NCBI GenBank assembly: GCA_028689545.1
Contig: JAQVCX010000027.1
Coordinates: 1-34,489 of the forward strand
DNA: 34,489 bases
Origin: Parabacteroides sp.
Lineage (GTDB): Bacteria > Bacteroidota > Bacteroidia > Bacteroidales > Tannerellaceae
Reading direction: 5' to 3'
This document shows positions 25,935-33,923 of the stretch, piece by piece; the first letter of the stretch is position 1; each line of letters begins with the position of its first letter. The notes under the pieces were generated by a model, which was given only the letters and a program-made list of their open reading frames with translations, was not told the DNA's origin and searched no databases. The position numbers were made by a program, and so were the translations under genes.

Positions 25935-27489
25935 AGTATTCGGAAGCTTCCGGTCCTTTCTTGATGGCCTTAACCATAATTCCAATCTCCGCGATCAGCA
26001 GGATCGTGAATAAGATAAGGAACAGGTAGAAAGTGATCTGTACCGAGGACGGGTTCAACTTGGATATCGAAGCGCTGGTCGGCAAGATATCCTGTATAGC
26101 CCAAGGCTGACGTCCTACCTCCGCCACGATCCAACCGGCTTGCCCCGCTATATATCCTAAAGGTATAGACCATAGGCCCACGTATTGCAACCAGCGTGCG
26201 TTTGCGATTTTCCCTCTTTGATCCCAGATCAATGCGATGATGAATAGCAAGATGAAGAAACAACCTAGGATCACCATCACTCGGAAAGAATAGAATGTCA
26301 ATCCTACATGGGGGATTAACTCTGCCGGATCCTTAATATAGCCATATCCGAAATAGGAGAAGTTCTCTTCTAGGGTTGCCTTGTATTGCTCGGCGGCTTC
26401 GGTATCTTTATCCTTGACCGCTTTGCGATAATCGGCTAATGCTTTGATGGCGACCTTGCCTTTCTCTATTTTTTCCTTGGCGGAGAGCGCTACCGTCCCT
26501 TGATGGGTCGTATAGCCTCCCTCTATTAAGTTTATGATACCCGGGACGTATGCGTCCACGTCACGTTCGGCTAAGAAGGAGAGGAGTTTGGGGAACTTAA
26601 AGTCGAAAATAAAGGCGTTCTGATCATCCTGATAACTCGTCTTTGCCGGGTTTAAGATGCCGATGCCTACGAGTCCTACTCCGTTACCTCCTTGATAAAG
26701 GCCTTCCATAGCGGCGAGTTTCATCGGTTGCTTTTGAGCGACTTGGTAAGCGGAGCCGTCGCCCGTCCAAAGAATAAGGATGGAGGCTACCAGTCCGAAT
26801 ATTGCGCTGACCTTGATGCTTGACAAAGCGAATGCGGTATTCCGTTTCTTTAATAAATACCAGCAACTGACTCCTAATACGAACAAGGCCCCCATGATCC
26901 ATCCGGACAATACGGTGTGGAAGAACTTATTAATGGCGACAGGCGATAAAGCTACGGCCCAGAAATCGAACATCTCGTTACGGACCGTATCCGGATTAAA
27001 ATGCATACCGACTGGATATTGCATCCATGCGTTAGCGATCAAGATCCAGAGAGCGGAGAGGGTAGCGCCGATAATCGTCAGCCAAGTGGAGGCTAGGTGG
27101 AAGCGTTTGCTCACCTTGTCCCAACCAAAAAACATGACAGCGATAAAGGTGGCTTCCATAAAGAAGGCGAGGATTCCCTCGATAGCCAAAGGCGCTCCGA
27201 AAATATCCCCGACAAACCAACTATAGTTAGACCAGTTGGTTCCGAACTCGAACTCAAGGATCAATCCCGTAGCGACACCGATGGCGAAATTGATACCAAA
27301 TAATTTCATCCAAAACTGGGCAGTCTTTTTCCATGCCTCATTGCCGGTTCTATAATAAATCGTCTCCATGATGGCTTGGATAACGCCAAGTCCTAGCGTT
27401 AGAGGCACGAAGAGCCAATGATACATGGCCGTAAGGGCAAATTGGGCCCTCGACCAATCGATCAATGAAGTGTCAATGTTTTCAATCAT
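25933..27489 (-). CDS. cydA: Cytochrome bd quinol oxidase subunit I
   Basis: The haem-bearing subunit of cytochrome bd, 518 residues. The haem ligands can be placed: H24 in TAMYHWLFVPLTLG (b595), H191 in INKFFHTVLSG and M405 in FRVMVILG (b558). The conserved acidic residues E104 and E112 stand in APLAIEGILAFFMEATF. The Q-loop K-x4-E that binds quinol is KLAAME (257-262). The GWIVAEVGRQPW motif is intact. In gut Bacteroidales this oxidase supports survival and growth at very low oxygen, using quinol electrons. It is the middle gene of a DUF4492-cydA-cydB operon; DUF4492 ends 13 bp upstream. Confidence 0.97.
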   Translation of the reverse strand: MIENIDTSLIDWSRAQFALTAMYHWLFVPLTLGLGVIQAIMETIYYRTGNEAWKKTAQFWMKLFGINFAIGVATGLILEFEFGTNWSNYSWFVGDIFGAPLAIEGILAFFMEATFIAVMFFGWDKVSKRFHLASTWLTIIGATLSALWILIANAWMQYPVGMHFNPDTVRNEMFDFWAVALSPVAINKFFHTVLSGWIMGALFVLGVSCWYLLKKRNTAFALSSIKVSAIFGLVASILILWTGDGSAYQVAQKQPMKLAAMEGLYQGGNGVGLVGIGILNPAKTSYQDDQNAFIFDFKFPKLLSFLAERDVDAYVPGIINLIEGGYTTHQGTVALSAKEKIEKGKVAIKALADYRKAVKDKDTEAAEQYKATLEENFSYFGYGYIKDPAELIPHVGLTFYSFRVMVILGCFFILLFIIALIWDQRGKIANARWLQYVGLWSIPLGYIAGQAGWIVAEVGRQPWAIQDILPTSASISKLNPSSVQITFYLFLILFTILLIAEIGIMVKAIKKGPEASEY

Positions 27490-27502
27490 ATTTATTAATG
27501 TT

Positions 27503-27730
27503 TTAAGGATTTATTGCCCGTTGTATAAGCTCGTTCGATACGTGGTTCTCTTTCTCTTTATCGCTATCGAATTGCCCGAGATAATTAGGGAAAAAGAATA
27601 ATCTAAGGATAAAAAACATGATAAATAATTTGACTAGAATTATCAGCCAAAGAGTCTTGCCCAGCTTCATCTCCTGGAACCCTTCCAGATAAAAGCGATA
27701 TATTCGTATGAATGCGGATTCTTTTTTCAT
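27503..27730 (-). CDS. DUF4492 small membrane protein of the cytochrome bd operon
   Basis: A 75-residue protein with one strong membrane helix (about 27-48, LWLIILVKLFIMFFILRLFFF). It has a basic, amphipathic N-terminus (KESAFIRIYRFYLEGFQEMKLGK) and a hydrophilic C-terminal tail. This matches DUF4492, which is found next to cydA in Bacteroidota. It lies first in the operon, 13 bp before cydA. By analogy with CydX/CydY, single-helix subunits that stabilise the oxidase in Proteobacteria, it may be an accessory subunit; that is inference, with no sequence homology to CydX visible. Confidence 0.8.
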   Translation of the reverse strand: MKKESAFIRIYRFYLEGFQEMKLGKTLWLIILVKLFIMFFILRLFFFPNYLGQFDSDKEKENHVSNELIQRAINP

Positions 27731-27787
27731 ACCGTTGTTCTTATTTAAGATAACAGTTGTTAATATAAATATGTTTCCATGTTTTTA

Positions 27788-27795
27788 CAAATATA
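27788..27795 (-). promoter_or_regulatory. -7 box of the cytochrome bd operon
   Basis: Minus-strand TATATTTG fits TAnnTTTG, giving a leader of about 50 nt before the DUF4492 start. No clear -33 TTG at the usual spacing. Confidence 0.45.
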
Positions 27796-27913
27796 TCCAA
27801 ACCCAGCTAATGAAATACCCCCAACCGCATAGATAATATTTATGAAATTATAGATAAGATCTATCCTGTCTGTTAAAAAAGACTATTTTAAATAAGAAAG
27901 CGGTCTTTTGATC

Positions 27914-27943
27914 TTGTCAGTAATACAGCATTGGCTATATTTG
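27914..27943 (+). promoter_or_regulatory. Promoter of the Gfo/Idh/MocA - DUF1080 genes
   Basis: TTG (27914-27916), exactly 19 bp, then TATATTTG (27936-27943): a full match to the Bacteroidales consensus. Predicted start of transcription near 27950, leader about 70 nt. Confidence 0.7.
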
Positions 27944-28021
27944 CGACAATTTGTTGCCTGTAAAGGTGTAAAGACACATGAAATATCATTGTTAAGTGCT
28001 AATCTATAAAAAATTATTACT

Positions 28022-29506
28022 ATGTCAAACATTACTAGAAGATCATTTCTTCAAAAAGGTACAGCTGCCGCAGCAGCGTTGACGATTGTACCGAGCTCTG
28101 TTCTGGGTAAAAGCCATGGACATACAGCTCCTACTGATAAATTGAATATCGCCGGTGTGGGTATCGGTGGTATGGGTAACGCTAACTTGAAGAACATGGA
28201 GACTACCGAGAATATCGTAGCTCTTTGTGATATCGACTGGAAGTACTCGAAGCCTGTATTCGACCGTCATCCTCAAGCTAAGAAATACTGGGATTATCGT
28301 AAGATGTTGGATGAGATGGGTAAATCTATCGACGCCGTGTTGGTAGCTACCGCTGACCATACGCACGCTATGATCACGGCTGACGCTATGACTCTTGGCA
28401 AACACGTATACACTCAGAAACCGTTGACTCACTCTGTTTACGAATCTCGTTTGCTTACGAACTTGGCCAAGAAATATGATTTGGCTACTCAGATGGGTAA
28501 CCAAGGTTCTTCCGGCGAAGGCGTGAACTTGATCTGCGAGTGGATCGCTAATGGTGAGATCGGTGAGGTTACTAAGGTAGAGTGCGCTACCAACCGTCCT
28601 ATCTGGCCGCAAGGTTTGAACGCTCCGGAGAAAGCGGATAAGATCCCTTCTACCTTGAATTGGGATTTGTTTACGGGTCCTGCTAAAGTAAGACCGTTCA
28701 ATAAGACATATCATCCTTGGAACTGGCGCGGATGGTGGGATTATGGTACAGGCGCGTTGGGTGATATGGCTTGCCACATCATGCATCCGGTATTCAAGAG
28801 CTTGCATTTAGGCTACCCGACAAAGGTTCAAGGTTCTTCTACATTGTTATTGCAAGATTGTGCTCCTAGCGCACAACATGTTAAGTTGATCTTCCCGGCT
28901 CGTGACAATATGCCGAAGGTAGCTATGCCGGAGGTTGAGGTTCATTGGTATGATGGCGGTATGATGCCGGATCGTCCAGAAGGATTCCCTCAAGGAAAAG
29001 AGTTGATGGGTTCTGGTGGTGGATTGTGTATCTTCCACGGTACGAAAGATACGTTGATTTGCGGTTGCTACGGTGTAGAGCCTTGGTTGCTTTCAGGTCG
29101 TGTGCCTAGCGTTCCTCAGACAGAGCGTCGTGTAGCGAAAGGTAGCGGTGGACATGAGCAAGACTGGATCCGTGCTTGTAAGGAAAGCGCTGGTAGCCGT
29201 GTTCAGACGAAGTCTAACTTCTTGGAGGCTGGTCCGTTCAACGAGATGGTCGTAATGGGTGTGTTGGCTGTTCGTCTGCAACGCTTGAACAAGGTGTTGG
29301 AATGGGATGGTCCTAACATGCGATTCACGAATATCGATCCGAGCGAGACAATCAAGATTATCCAGAAGGATACTTTCGAGGTTGTTGATGGCGACCCGAA
29401 ATTCAAGACTGTATGGACAGATCCTATCAATGCGCAAGAATTTGCCGCAGGCTTGATCAAGCACAACTACCGTGAGGGCTGGAAGTTGGTAGATATGCCG
29501 AGATAA
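28022..29506 (+). CDS. Tat-exported Gfo/Idh/MocA family oxidoreductase
   Basis: A 494-residue NAD(P)-dependent oxidoreductase with a twin-arginine signal: TRRSFLQK (5-12) followed by a hydrophobic AAAAALTIVPSSVLG. The dinucleotide fold begins LNIAGVGIGGMGNANL (about 41-56), with D70 or D72 near the end of the second strand. The usual EKP motif is QKP here (132-134), so the catalytic lysine K133 remains but Glu is Gln. Later motifs include DYGTGALGDMACHIMHP, the family's histidine region. Export of a folded, cofactor-loaded enzyme by Tat parallels glucose-fructose oxidoreductase. The substrate is probably a sugar or glycoside because a DUF1080 lipoprotein lies 23 bp downstream; that is inference. 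Confidence 0.88.
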   Translation: MSNITRRSFLQKGTAAAAALTIVPSSVLGKSHGHTAPTDKLNIAGVGIGGMGNANLKNMETTENIVALCDIDWKYSKPVFDRHPQAKKYWDYRKMLDEMGKSIDAVLVATADHTHAMITADAMTLGKHVYTQKPLTHSVYESRLLTNLAKKYDLATQMGNQGSSGEGVNLICEWIANGEIGEVTKVECATNRPIWPQGLNAPEKADKIPSTLNWDLFTGPAKVRPFNKTYHPWNWRGWWDYGTGALGDMACHIMHPVFKSLHLGYPTKVQGSSTLLLQDCAPSAQHVKLIFPARDNMPKVAMPEVEVHWYDGGMMPDRPEGFPQGKELMGSGGGLCIFHGTKDTLICGCYGVEPWLLSGRVPSVPQTERRVAKGSGGHEQDWIRACKESAGSRVQTKSNFLEAGPFNEMVVMGVLAVRLQRLNKVLEWDGPNMRFTNIDPSETIKIIQKDTFEVVDGDPKFKTVWTDPINAQEFAAGLIKHNYREGWKLVDMPR

Positions 29507-29529
29507 TTGATTTTAACTTAATAAATAAA

Positions 29530-30381
29530 ATGAAAAAGTCTGTATTATTAGCAAGTGCCGCTGTCATGATGTGTTATTTCACGTCTTGTGGTGGTGGAAA
29601 GAAAACGGAAGAAGCTGCTCCTGCCGCCGAGGCTACAACAGAGGCCGCGGTTCCTGAGTACAAACTCATGACAGAGCTTCCTACTGTGGATATCACGACT
29701 TTCCCGAAAGACAAAGAGGGTCGCTACATCGTATTCGATGGAAAGACGTTCAATGGCTGGAGAGGTTATGACCGCGCGGATGTACCGGGCGCTTGGACGA
29801 TTGAGGATGGTTGTATCAAGATCAGTGGATCTGGTGCCGGCGAGGCTGGCGCTTCCAATGGGGGCGATATCATCATGATGAGCAAGGTTAAAAACTTCGA
29901 GCTTGAGATGGAATGGAAGGTTGCCAAGGGATCTAACTCTGGTATCTTCTATTTGGTTCAAGAGGTTGAGGGACAACCCGCTTATATCTCCGCTCCGGAG
30001 TGTCAGGTATTGGATAACGAGAACCACCCGGACGCTAAGTTAGGTAAGGATGGCAATCGTAAATCTTCTTCTTTGTATGATATGATTCCTGCTAAACCGC
30101 AGAACTCTAAACCGTTCGGCGAGTGGAACAAGGTGAAGATCATGTGTTATAAGGGTACCGTTGTTCATTATCAGAACGATGAGCCGGTTGTAGAGTACCA
30201 CTTGTGGACTCCGCAGTGGAAAGAAATGTTGGATAACAGCAAGTTTAGCAAAGACAAATGGCCGTTGGCTTATGAGTTGTTGCTGAATTGCGGTGGTGCC
30301 AACAAAGAGGGTTTCATCGGATTGCAAGACCACGGGGATGATGTTTGGTTCCGTAACATTACTGTTAAAGTTTTGGATTAA
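29530..30381 (+). CDS. DUF1080 (3-keto-disaccharide hydrolase-like) lipoprotein
   Basis: A 283-residue lipoprotein. The lipobox ends at C20 (MMCYFTSC) and is followed by GGGKKTEE and an Ala/Glu-rich linker. The DUF1080 concanavalin-like domain runs from about 65 to the end: YIVFDGKTFNGWRGYD, AWTIEDGCIKISG, FELEMEWKVAKGSNSGIFYLVQ, ECQVLDNENHPD, GEWNKVKIMCYKGTVVHYQNDEPVVEY and the closing GFIGLQDHGDDVWFRNITVKVL. The family is now called 3-keto-disaccharide hydrolase, as some members cleave 3-keto-glycosides. That fits the oxidoreductase genes on both sides, which could make or use the keto sugar. It is likely anchored in the periplasm or on the cell surface. Confidence 0.88.
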   Translation: MKKSVLLASAAVMMCYFTSCGGGKKTEEAAPAAEATTEAAVPEYKLMTELPTVDITTFPKDKEGRYIVFDGKTFNGWRGYDRADVPGAWTIEDGCIKISGSGAGEAGASNGGDIIMMSKVKNFELEMEWKVAKGSNSGIFYLVQEVEGQPAYISAPECQVLDNENHPDAKLGKDGNRKSSSLYDMIPAKPQNSKPFGEWNKVKIMCYKGTVVHYQNDEPVVEYHLWTPQWKEMLDNSKFSKDKWPLAYELLLNCGGANKEGFIGLQDHGDDVWFRNITVKVLD

Positions 30382-30408
30382 TCGTATCAAGCACTTTTTA
30401 GTATAATA

Positions 30409-30457
30409 ATGCCCGAGGCCGAAATCTATGATTTTTGCTTCGGGCATCATGTTTTTA
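30409..30457 (+). terminator. Terminator after the DUF1080 gene
   Basis: ATGCCCGAGGC (30409-30419) pairs with GCTTCGGGCAT (30437-30447), 11 bp with one G-U, followed by CATGTTTTTA. It separates the first two genes of the module from DoxX and the second oxidoreductase. Confidence 0.75.
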
Positions 30458-30496
30458 ATAATCGACTTTTTCTAACCAATTTTTTAGGACCAAGAA

Positions 30497-31003
30497 ATGA
30501 ATATAGAACAAGGTTACACGAAAGCGCAGATGACTTGGCTCATGCTACTGCGTCTTTTTATAGGTTGGCACTTTATGTATGAAGGCCTGGTGAAAATCAT
30601 GAACCCAAAATGGACATCTCTACCCTATCTGCTCGATTCAAAGGGTCCCGCTGCTTCATTTTTTGTTAAGCTGACTCAAGACGATAGTTTGATGGCGACC
30701 ATCAACCTCATGAATGAGTGGGCTCTGTTATTGATCGGCCTAGGCTTGACTTTAGGCTGTTTGTATCGTTTATCTTCTGTCGGAGGTATGATTCTTCTCG
30801 CTATGTACACGTTCTCCCACCCCTCTTTCGTGGGAGCAAGCTATATGATGCCGTTTGAAGGCTCTTATTTGTGGATCGACAAAAACCTTGTGGAGTTTGC
30901 CGCTTTAGGTTTGATGTGCGTATTCCCTACCTCACAAATCATAGGATTCGATCGTGTGTTAGGACGTGTGTGTCCGATATTGCGTAAACTTAAATTTATT
31001 TGA
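30497..31003 (+). CDS. DoxX family membrane protein
   Basis: A 168-residue protein with four hydrophobic segments. The first begins LMLLRLFIGWHFMYEGLVKIMNP, the typical DoxX opening with R-x-x-x-G-x-x-F-x-x-x-G-x-x-K. The others include NEWALLLIGLGLTLGCLYRLSSVGGMILLAMYTF and NLVEFAALGLMCVFP. DoxX relatives are inner-membrane proteins linked in some organisms to quinone-dependent oxidation, but most have no proven function. The second Gfo/Idh/MocA gene starts 5 bp after its stop, so the two are surely cotranscribed. That placement suggests a membrane electron-transfer or anchoring partner for the oxidoreductase, which is inference. Confidence 0.82.
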   Translation: MNIEQGYTKAQMTWLMLLRLFIGWHFMYEGLVKIMNPKWTSLPYLLDSKGPAASFFVKLTQDDSLMATINLMNEWALLLIGLGLTLGCLYRLSSVGGMILLAMYTFSHPSFVGASYMMPFEGSYLWIDKNLVEFAALGLMCVFPTSQIIGFDRVLGRVCPILRKLKFI

Positions 31004-31008
31004 TACCC

Positions 31009-32667
31009 ATGGCAACAGAAGATACAAAGAATACTCCTTCTCAGGAGCAAATGCCCGATAAAGGACGTCGGGACACATTGAAGACATTGGCTACGGTGCC
31101 TATCTTAGGCGCTTTGGCATATGGCGTTTACCAGAAAAGGAAAGACGCTTTAAGAGGCCGTAACATATCTGATGTATTTCAGGTAAGTAACCGGCAGGCC
31201 GCTTATCTGGAGCCGCAAGGCGAGGGTAAGAAGATCCGTATCGGTTTGGTGGGCTTCGGTATTCGTGGAAAGCAATTGATGCGTGCCGCCGGTTTCGCCG
31301 AGCCTTCTTGGATCGATAAGATGAAAGAGGCGAATAAGCTGAATAAGAAGGATACGCGTTATCAACAATATATGGAGCAAGATGATCTGAATATTGAGAT
31401 AACGGCGGTTTGTGATATATTTGATGTATATGGTGAGGCCGCTGTATTGACCGGCTCCAATATCCATCGGGAGGGTAGCGACGGTAAGTTCGGGCCTGCC
31501 CCGAAACGGTACCGGACTTATCAAGAGTTGATCGCGGCTCCGGATGTGGATGCCGTTATTATCGCTGGCCCGGACCATTGGCATAGTACGATCGCTATGG
31601 CGGCGGCACGTGCCGGGAAGCATGTATATTGCGAGAAGCCGTTGTCATGGACGGTGCCCGAGACGTATATGGTTCGCCAGGTAATCAAAGAGACCGGTGT
31701 CGTATTCCAGTTGGGTCACCAAGGACGTCAGACCGATTGCTATCAGAAGGCGGAGGAGATTATCGGGAATGGTTTGCTAGGCCCTGTCAACTTGATCGAG
31801 GTTTGCACGAACCGTAACTCTCCGAATGGCGCTTGGGTATATGATATCATCGATGGCTCTAATCCGAATACGATCGACTGGAAGCAGTTCGAGGGAGACC
31901 CGGAGCGTGTCAAGGAGTATATGGATTATATGACATCCAATAAGCTGGAAAGATATATCGGTCCGGACGAGCGTAGTAAGTTCAGCCTGGAGCGTTTCTT
32001 CCGCTGGCGTTGCTGGTGGGATTATAGTACGGGCCTGTCTGGAGACTTGCTGACGCATGAGTACGACGCTGTCAACCAGATCATGCACGTAGGCATTCCT
32101 CATTCCGCCACATCATCCGGCGGTGTGTATTTCTTCAAGGACGGACGTACGGTACCGGATGTATTGCAGACTACTTTCGAATGGCCGGATCGTGACCTGA
32201 CGATGTTGTATAGCGCTACCTTGGCAAGTAGCCGTAACCGCGGTAAGGTATTCATGGGGCACGACGCTTCCATGGAGGTATCCAATATCCTGGCGATTAC
32301 GGTAGACCAAGATTCGAGCCGCTATGCGGATAAGATCAAGGAAGGTGTTATCCCTACGGATGCCCCGTTCTACACTTATGTGCCGGGACAAAACAGCTCG
32401 GATTCCGTGACATCTCCTACGGAGTTGTATTTCGCTAAACGTGGTTTGCTCTATACCTATGTAAATGGCAAACGTTACGACACGACTCACTTGCATATCC
32501 GCGAGTGGCTGGAGTGTATCCGCCAAGGCAAGACTCCTAGCTGTAATATAGACAATGCTTTCCAAGAGGCGATGACCGCCCATATGGGTACGCGCGCCTA
32601 TCTGGAAGGACGTACGATGTACTGGGACAAGGATAAGGAAGAGATCGTAAGAGGCGAACTGGCGTAA
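31009..32667 (+). CDS. Gfo/Idh/MocA family oxidoreductase with Tat-like N-terminus
   Basis: A 552-residue oxidoreductase. The N-terminus has GRRDTLK (19-25) before a hydrophobic stretch (TLATVPILGALAYGV), a slightly atypical twin-arginine signal with no clear cleavage site, so it may stay anchored in the membrane. The Rossmann fold is IRIGLVGFGIRGKQLM (about 77-92) with D136 after the second strand. The EKP motif is complete (HVYCEKPLSW, 209-211). WWDYSTGLSGDLLTHEYDAVN carries the family histidine region. It is longer than the first oxidoreductase and only distantly like it. The start is ATG 31009; TTG 31000 would overlap doxX. It ends before a hairpin terminator and a 22-bp palindromic array. 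Confidence 0.87.
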   Translation: MATEDTKNTPSQEQMPDKGRRDTLKTLATVPILGALAYGVYQKRKDALRGRNISDVFQVSNRQAAYLEPQGEGKKIRIGLVGFGIRGKQLMRAAGFAEPSWIDKMKEANKLNKKDTRYQQYMEQDDLNIEITAVCDIFDVYGEAAVLTGSNIHREGSDGKFGPAPKRYRTYQELIAAPDVDAVIIAGPDHWHSTIAMAAARAGKHVYCEKPLSWTVPETYMVRQVIKETGVVFQLGHQGRQTDCYQKAEEIIGNGLLGPVNLIEVCTNRNSPNGAWVYDIIDGSNPNTIDWKQFEGDPERVKEYMDYMTSNKLERYIGPDERSKFSLERFFRWRCWWDYSTGLSGDLLTHEYDAVNQIMHVGIPHSATSSGGVYFFKDGRTVPDVLQTTFEWPDRDLTMLYSATLASSRNRGKVFMGHDASMEVSNILAITVDQDSSRYADKIKEGVIPTDAPFYTYVPGQNSSDSVTSPTELYFAKRGLLYTYVNGKRYDTTHLHIREWLECIRQGKTPSCNIDNAFQEAMTAHMGTRAYLEGRTMYWDKDKEEIVRGELA

Positions 32668-32697
32668 GCGTTCAGAAAGACGATAAAGAGCTTTTCC

Positions 32698-32736
32698 AAG
32701 AGGCGGACTTCACTGTTTATGTGAAGCTCGCCTCTT
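32698..32736 (+). terminator. Hairpin after the second Gfo/Idh/MocA gene
   Basis: AAGAGGCG (32698-32705) pairs with CGCCTCTT (32729-32736), and CTTCAC with GTGAAG closes a 7-nt loop; one G-T wobble and one A/C mismatch lie between. No T-run follows directly. A second, better-matching 3' arm with a six-T tract lies at 32847-32867, beyond the palindromic array. Confidence 0.6.
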
Positions 32737-32749
32737 CTATTAGGATACG

Positions 32750-32859
32750 TATATAGGCGTTGGGCTACGCCTATAGTGGCGTAGGGGCATACGTATATCG
32801 GTGTGGGCCTACACCTATACTCGCGTGGGGCCACGCCGATATACGTGTGAAATTCCGCC
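32750..32859. repeat. Five-unit 22-bp palindromic tandem array, GGGC-centred
   Basis: Units of exactly 22 bp start at 32750, 32772, 32794, 32816 and 32838. Each has a TATANN-type 6-bp spacer and a 16-bp palindrome of the form GGCGTnGGGCnACGCC. Stems change in a paired way: GGCGT/ACGCC in the first unit, GGTGT/ACACC in the third. The fifth unit is degenerate. Sequence is unrelated to the array at 22963, but the period is identical. Confidence 0.85.
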
Positions 32860-32941
32860 TCTTTTTTGTAACCGATTCGTGATAGGGCGTGTCTTATTGA
32901 TAAAAGCGAATGATTTATTAAACCTTTAAAGAATAGAAGAT

Positions 32942-33349
32942 ATGGATGAGTTGTGGATTCCGATTTTAGGTGTTATTTGTGCGGTAGGTATGCCCGTGTT
33001 GTTAGCTATTATCGCTAGCTATATGACCATCAAGAGCAAGCATGCGGAAAAGATGGCGATGATCGAGAAAGGTATCGTATTGGAGGAGGCGGCTAAGCCC
33101 GAGAGAAAGCCGAACCGATATAATACCTTGCGTAACGGCATATTTATGATCGGCTTGTCTCTGGGTGTGATCGTGGGTATGATGGTAGACTCCGTTTATA
33201 CATACAATAGCGATTGGTTCTTCTTGCTGGTTCCCGCTATTACGATCTTGTTCGGCGGTATTTCTTTTATTATTTATTTCTTCCTCTCCCGTTCTTTGAT
33301 GGAGAAGGAGAGAATGGACGACGAGAGGAAAATGCGTCTGGAAGAATAA
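32942..33349 (+). CDS. DUF6249 membrane protein
   Basis: A 135-residue protein with three hydrophobic helices: near the N-terminus (LWIPILGVICAVGMPVLLAI), mid-protein (GIFMIGLSLGVIVGMMV) and late (FFLLVPAITILFGGISFIIYFFL). A cytoplasmic-looking basic loop (TIKSKHAEKMAMIEKG) separates the first two. The pattern matches DUF6249, often found with an ECF sigma gene in Bacteroidales. It ends 10 bp before the sigma factor gene. Its role is unknown; it may sense or transmit an envelope signal, but nothing in the sequence proves it. Confidence 0.7.
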   Translation: MDELWIPILGVICAVGMPVLLAIIASYMTIKSKHAEKMAMIEKGIVLEEAAKPERKPNRYNTLRNGIFMIGLSLGVIVGMMVDSVYTYNSDWFFLLVPAITILFGGISFIIYFFLSRSLMEKERMDDERKMRLEE

Positions 33350-33359
33350 ACCGTGCCAG

Positions 33360-33923
33360 ATGGATGAGCGAAAGTGGATAGAACGTATTTTGGCAGGAGA
33401 CACGCAAAGTTTCTCCTGCCTTGTCGCGAAGTATGAGAAGATGGCTTATACCATCGCTTTTCGTATCTTGGAAAATCGCGAGGAGGCAGAAGAGGCCGTG
33501 CAAGACGCGTTCGTGAAGATGTATCGTGCTCTTCCCGATTTTCATTTCGATAGTAAGTTCTCAACATGGTTCTATCGGATCGTGTATCGTACGGCGTTGA
33601 CGGCCTTGAGGCAACAGCGTATGTTCGTGAGTTATGAGGAGGCGGGGCCTGTAGACCTTTCGAATGAGGAGGTTGAATCGGCCGCGGCTTTGTTAGAGCG
33701 TGAGGACCGGAAAGAGATGATCGCACGTACGCTGAAAAAGCTTCCGGCGGATGAGGCCTTGTTGCTTACTCTTTATTATTTGGAGGAATGCTCGGTGGAA
33801 GAGATCTGTCAGATCACGGATCTGACCGCTTCTAATGTGAAAGTAAAACTATTCCGTGGGCGGAAACGGTTTTATGAGGTGTTGCAGGATAAAATGAAAT
33901 TAGAGACAGTTGATTTGTTATGA
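33360..33923 (+). CDS. ECF-type RNA polymerase sigma factor
   Basis: A 187-residue sigma-70 family protein of extracytoplasmic-function size. Region 2 covers FSCLVAKYEKMAYTIAFRILENREEAEEAVQDAFVKMYRAL and STWFYRIVYRTALTALRQQ. Region 4, about residues 118-170, includes LKKLPADEALLLTLYYLEECSVEEICQITDLTASNVKVKLFRGRKRFYEVL with its helix-turn-helix. It overlaps the next gene by 4 bp (ATGA) and follows DUF6249 by 10 bp, so all three form one operon. Target promoters are unknown. Confidence 0.93.
   Translation: MDERKWIERILAGDTQSFSCLVAKYEKMAYTIAFRILENREEAEEAVQDAFVKMYRALPDFHFDSKFSTWFYRIVYRTALTALRQQRMFVSYEEAGPVDLSNEEVESAAALLEREDRKEMIARTLKKLPADEALLLTLYYLEECSVEEICQITDLTASNVKVKLFRGRKRFYEVLQDKMKLETVDLL

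Noticed and set aside
25893-25985. Upstream extension of cydB into cydA
   Set aside because: The extra 31 residues are encoded by the repeat spacer and the cydA 3' end and look unlike a CydB N-terminus; ATG 25892 gives the family start.
32888-32930. Possible promoter of the DUF6249-sigma operon
   Set aside because: A TTG is present, but at 19 bp the -7 sequence is TAAACCTT, too far from TAnnTTTG.
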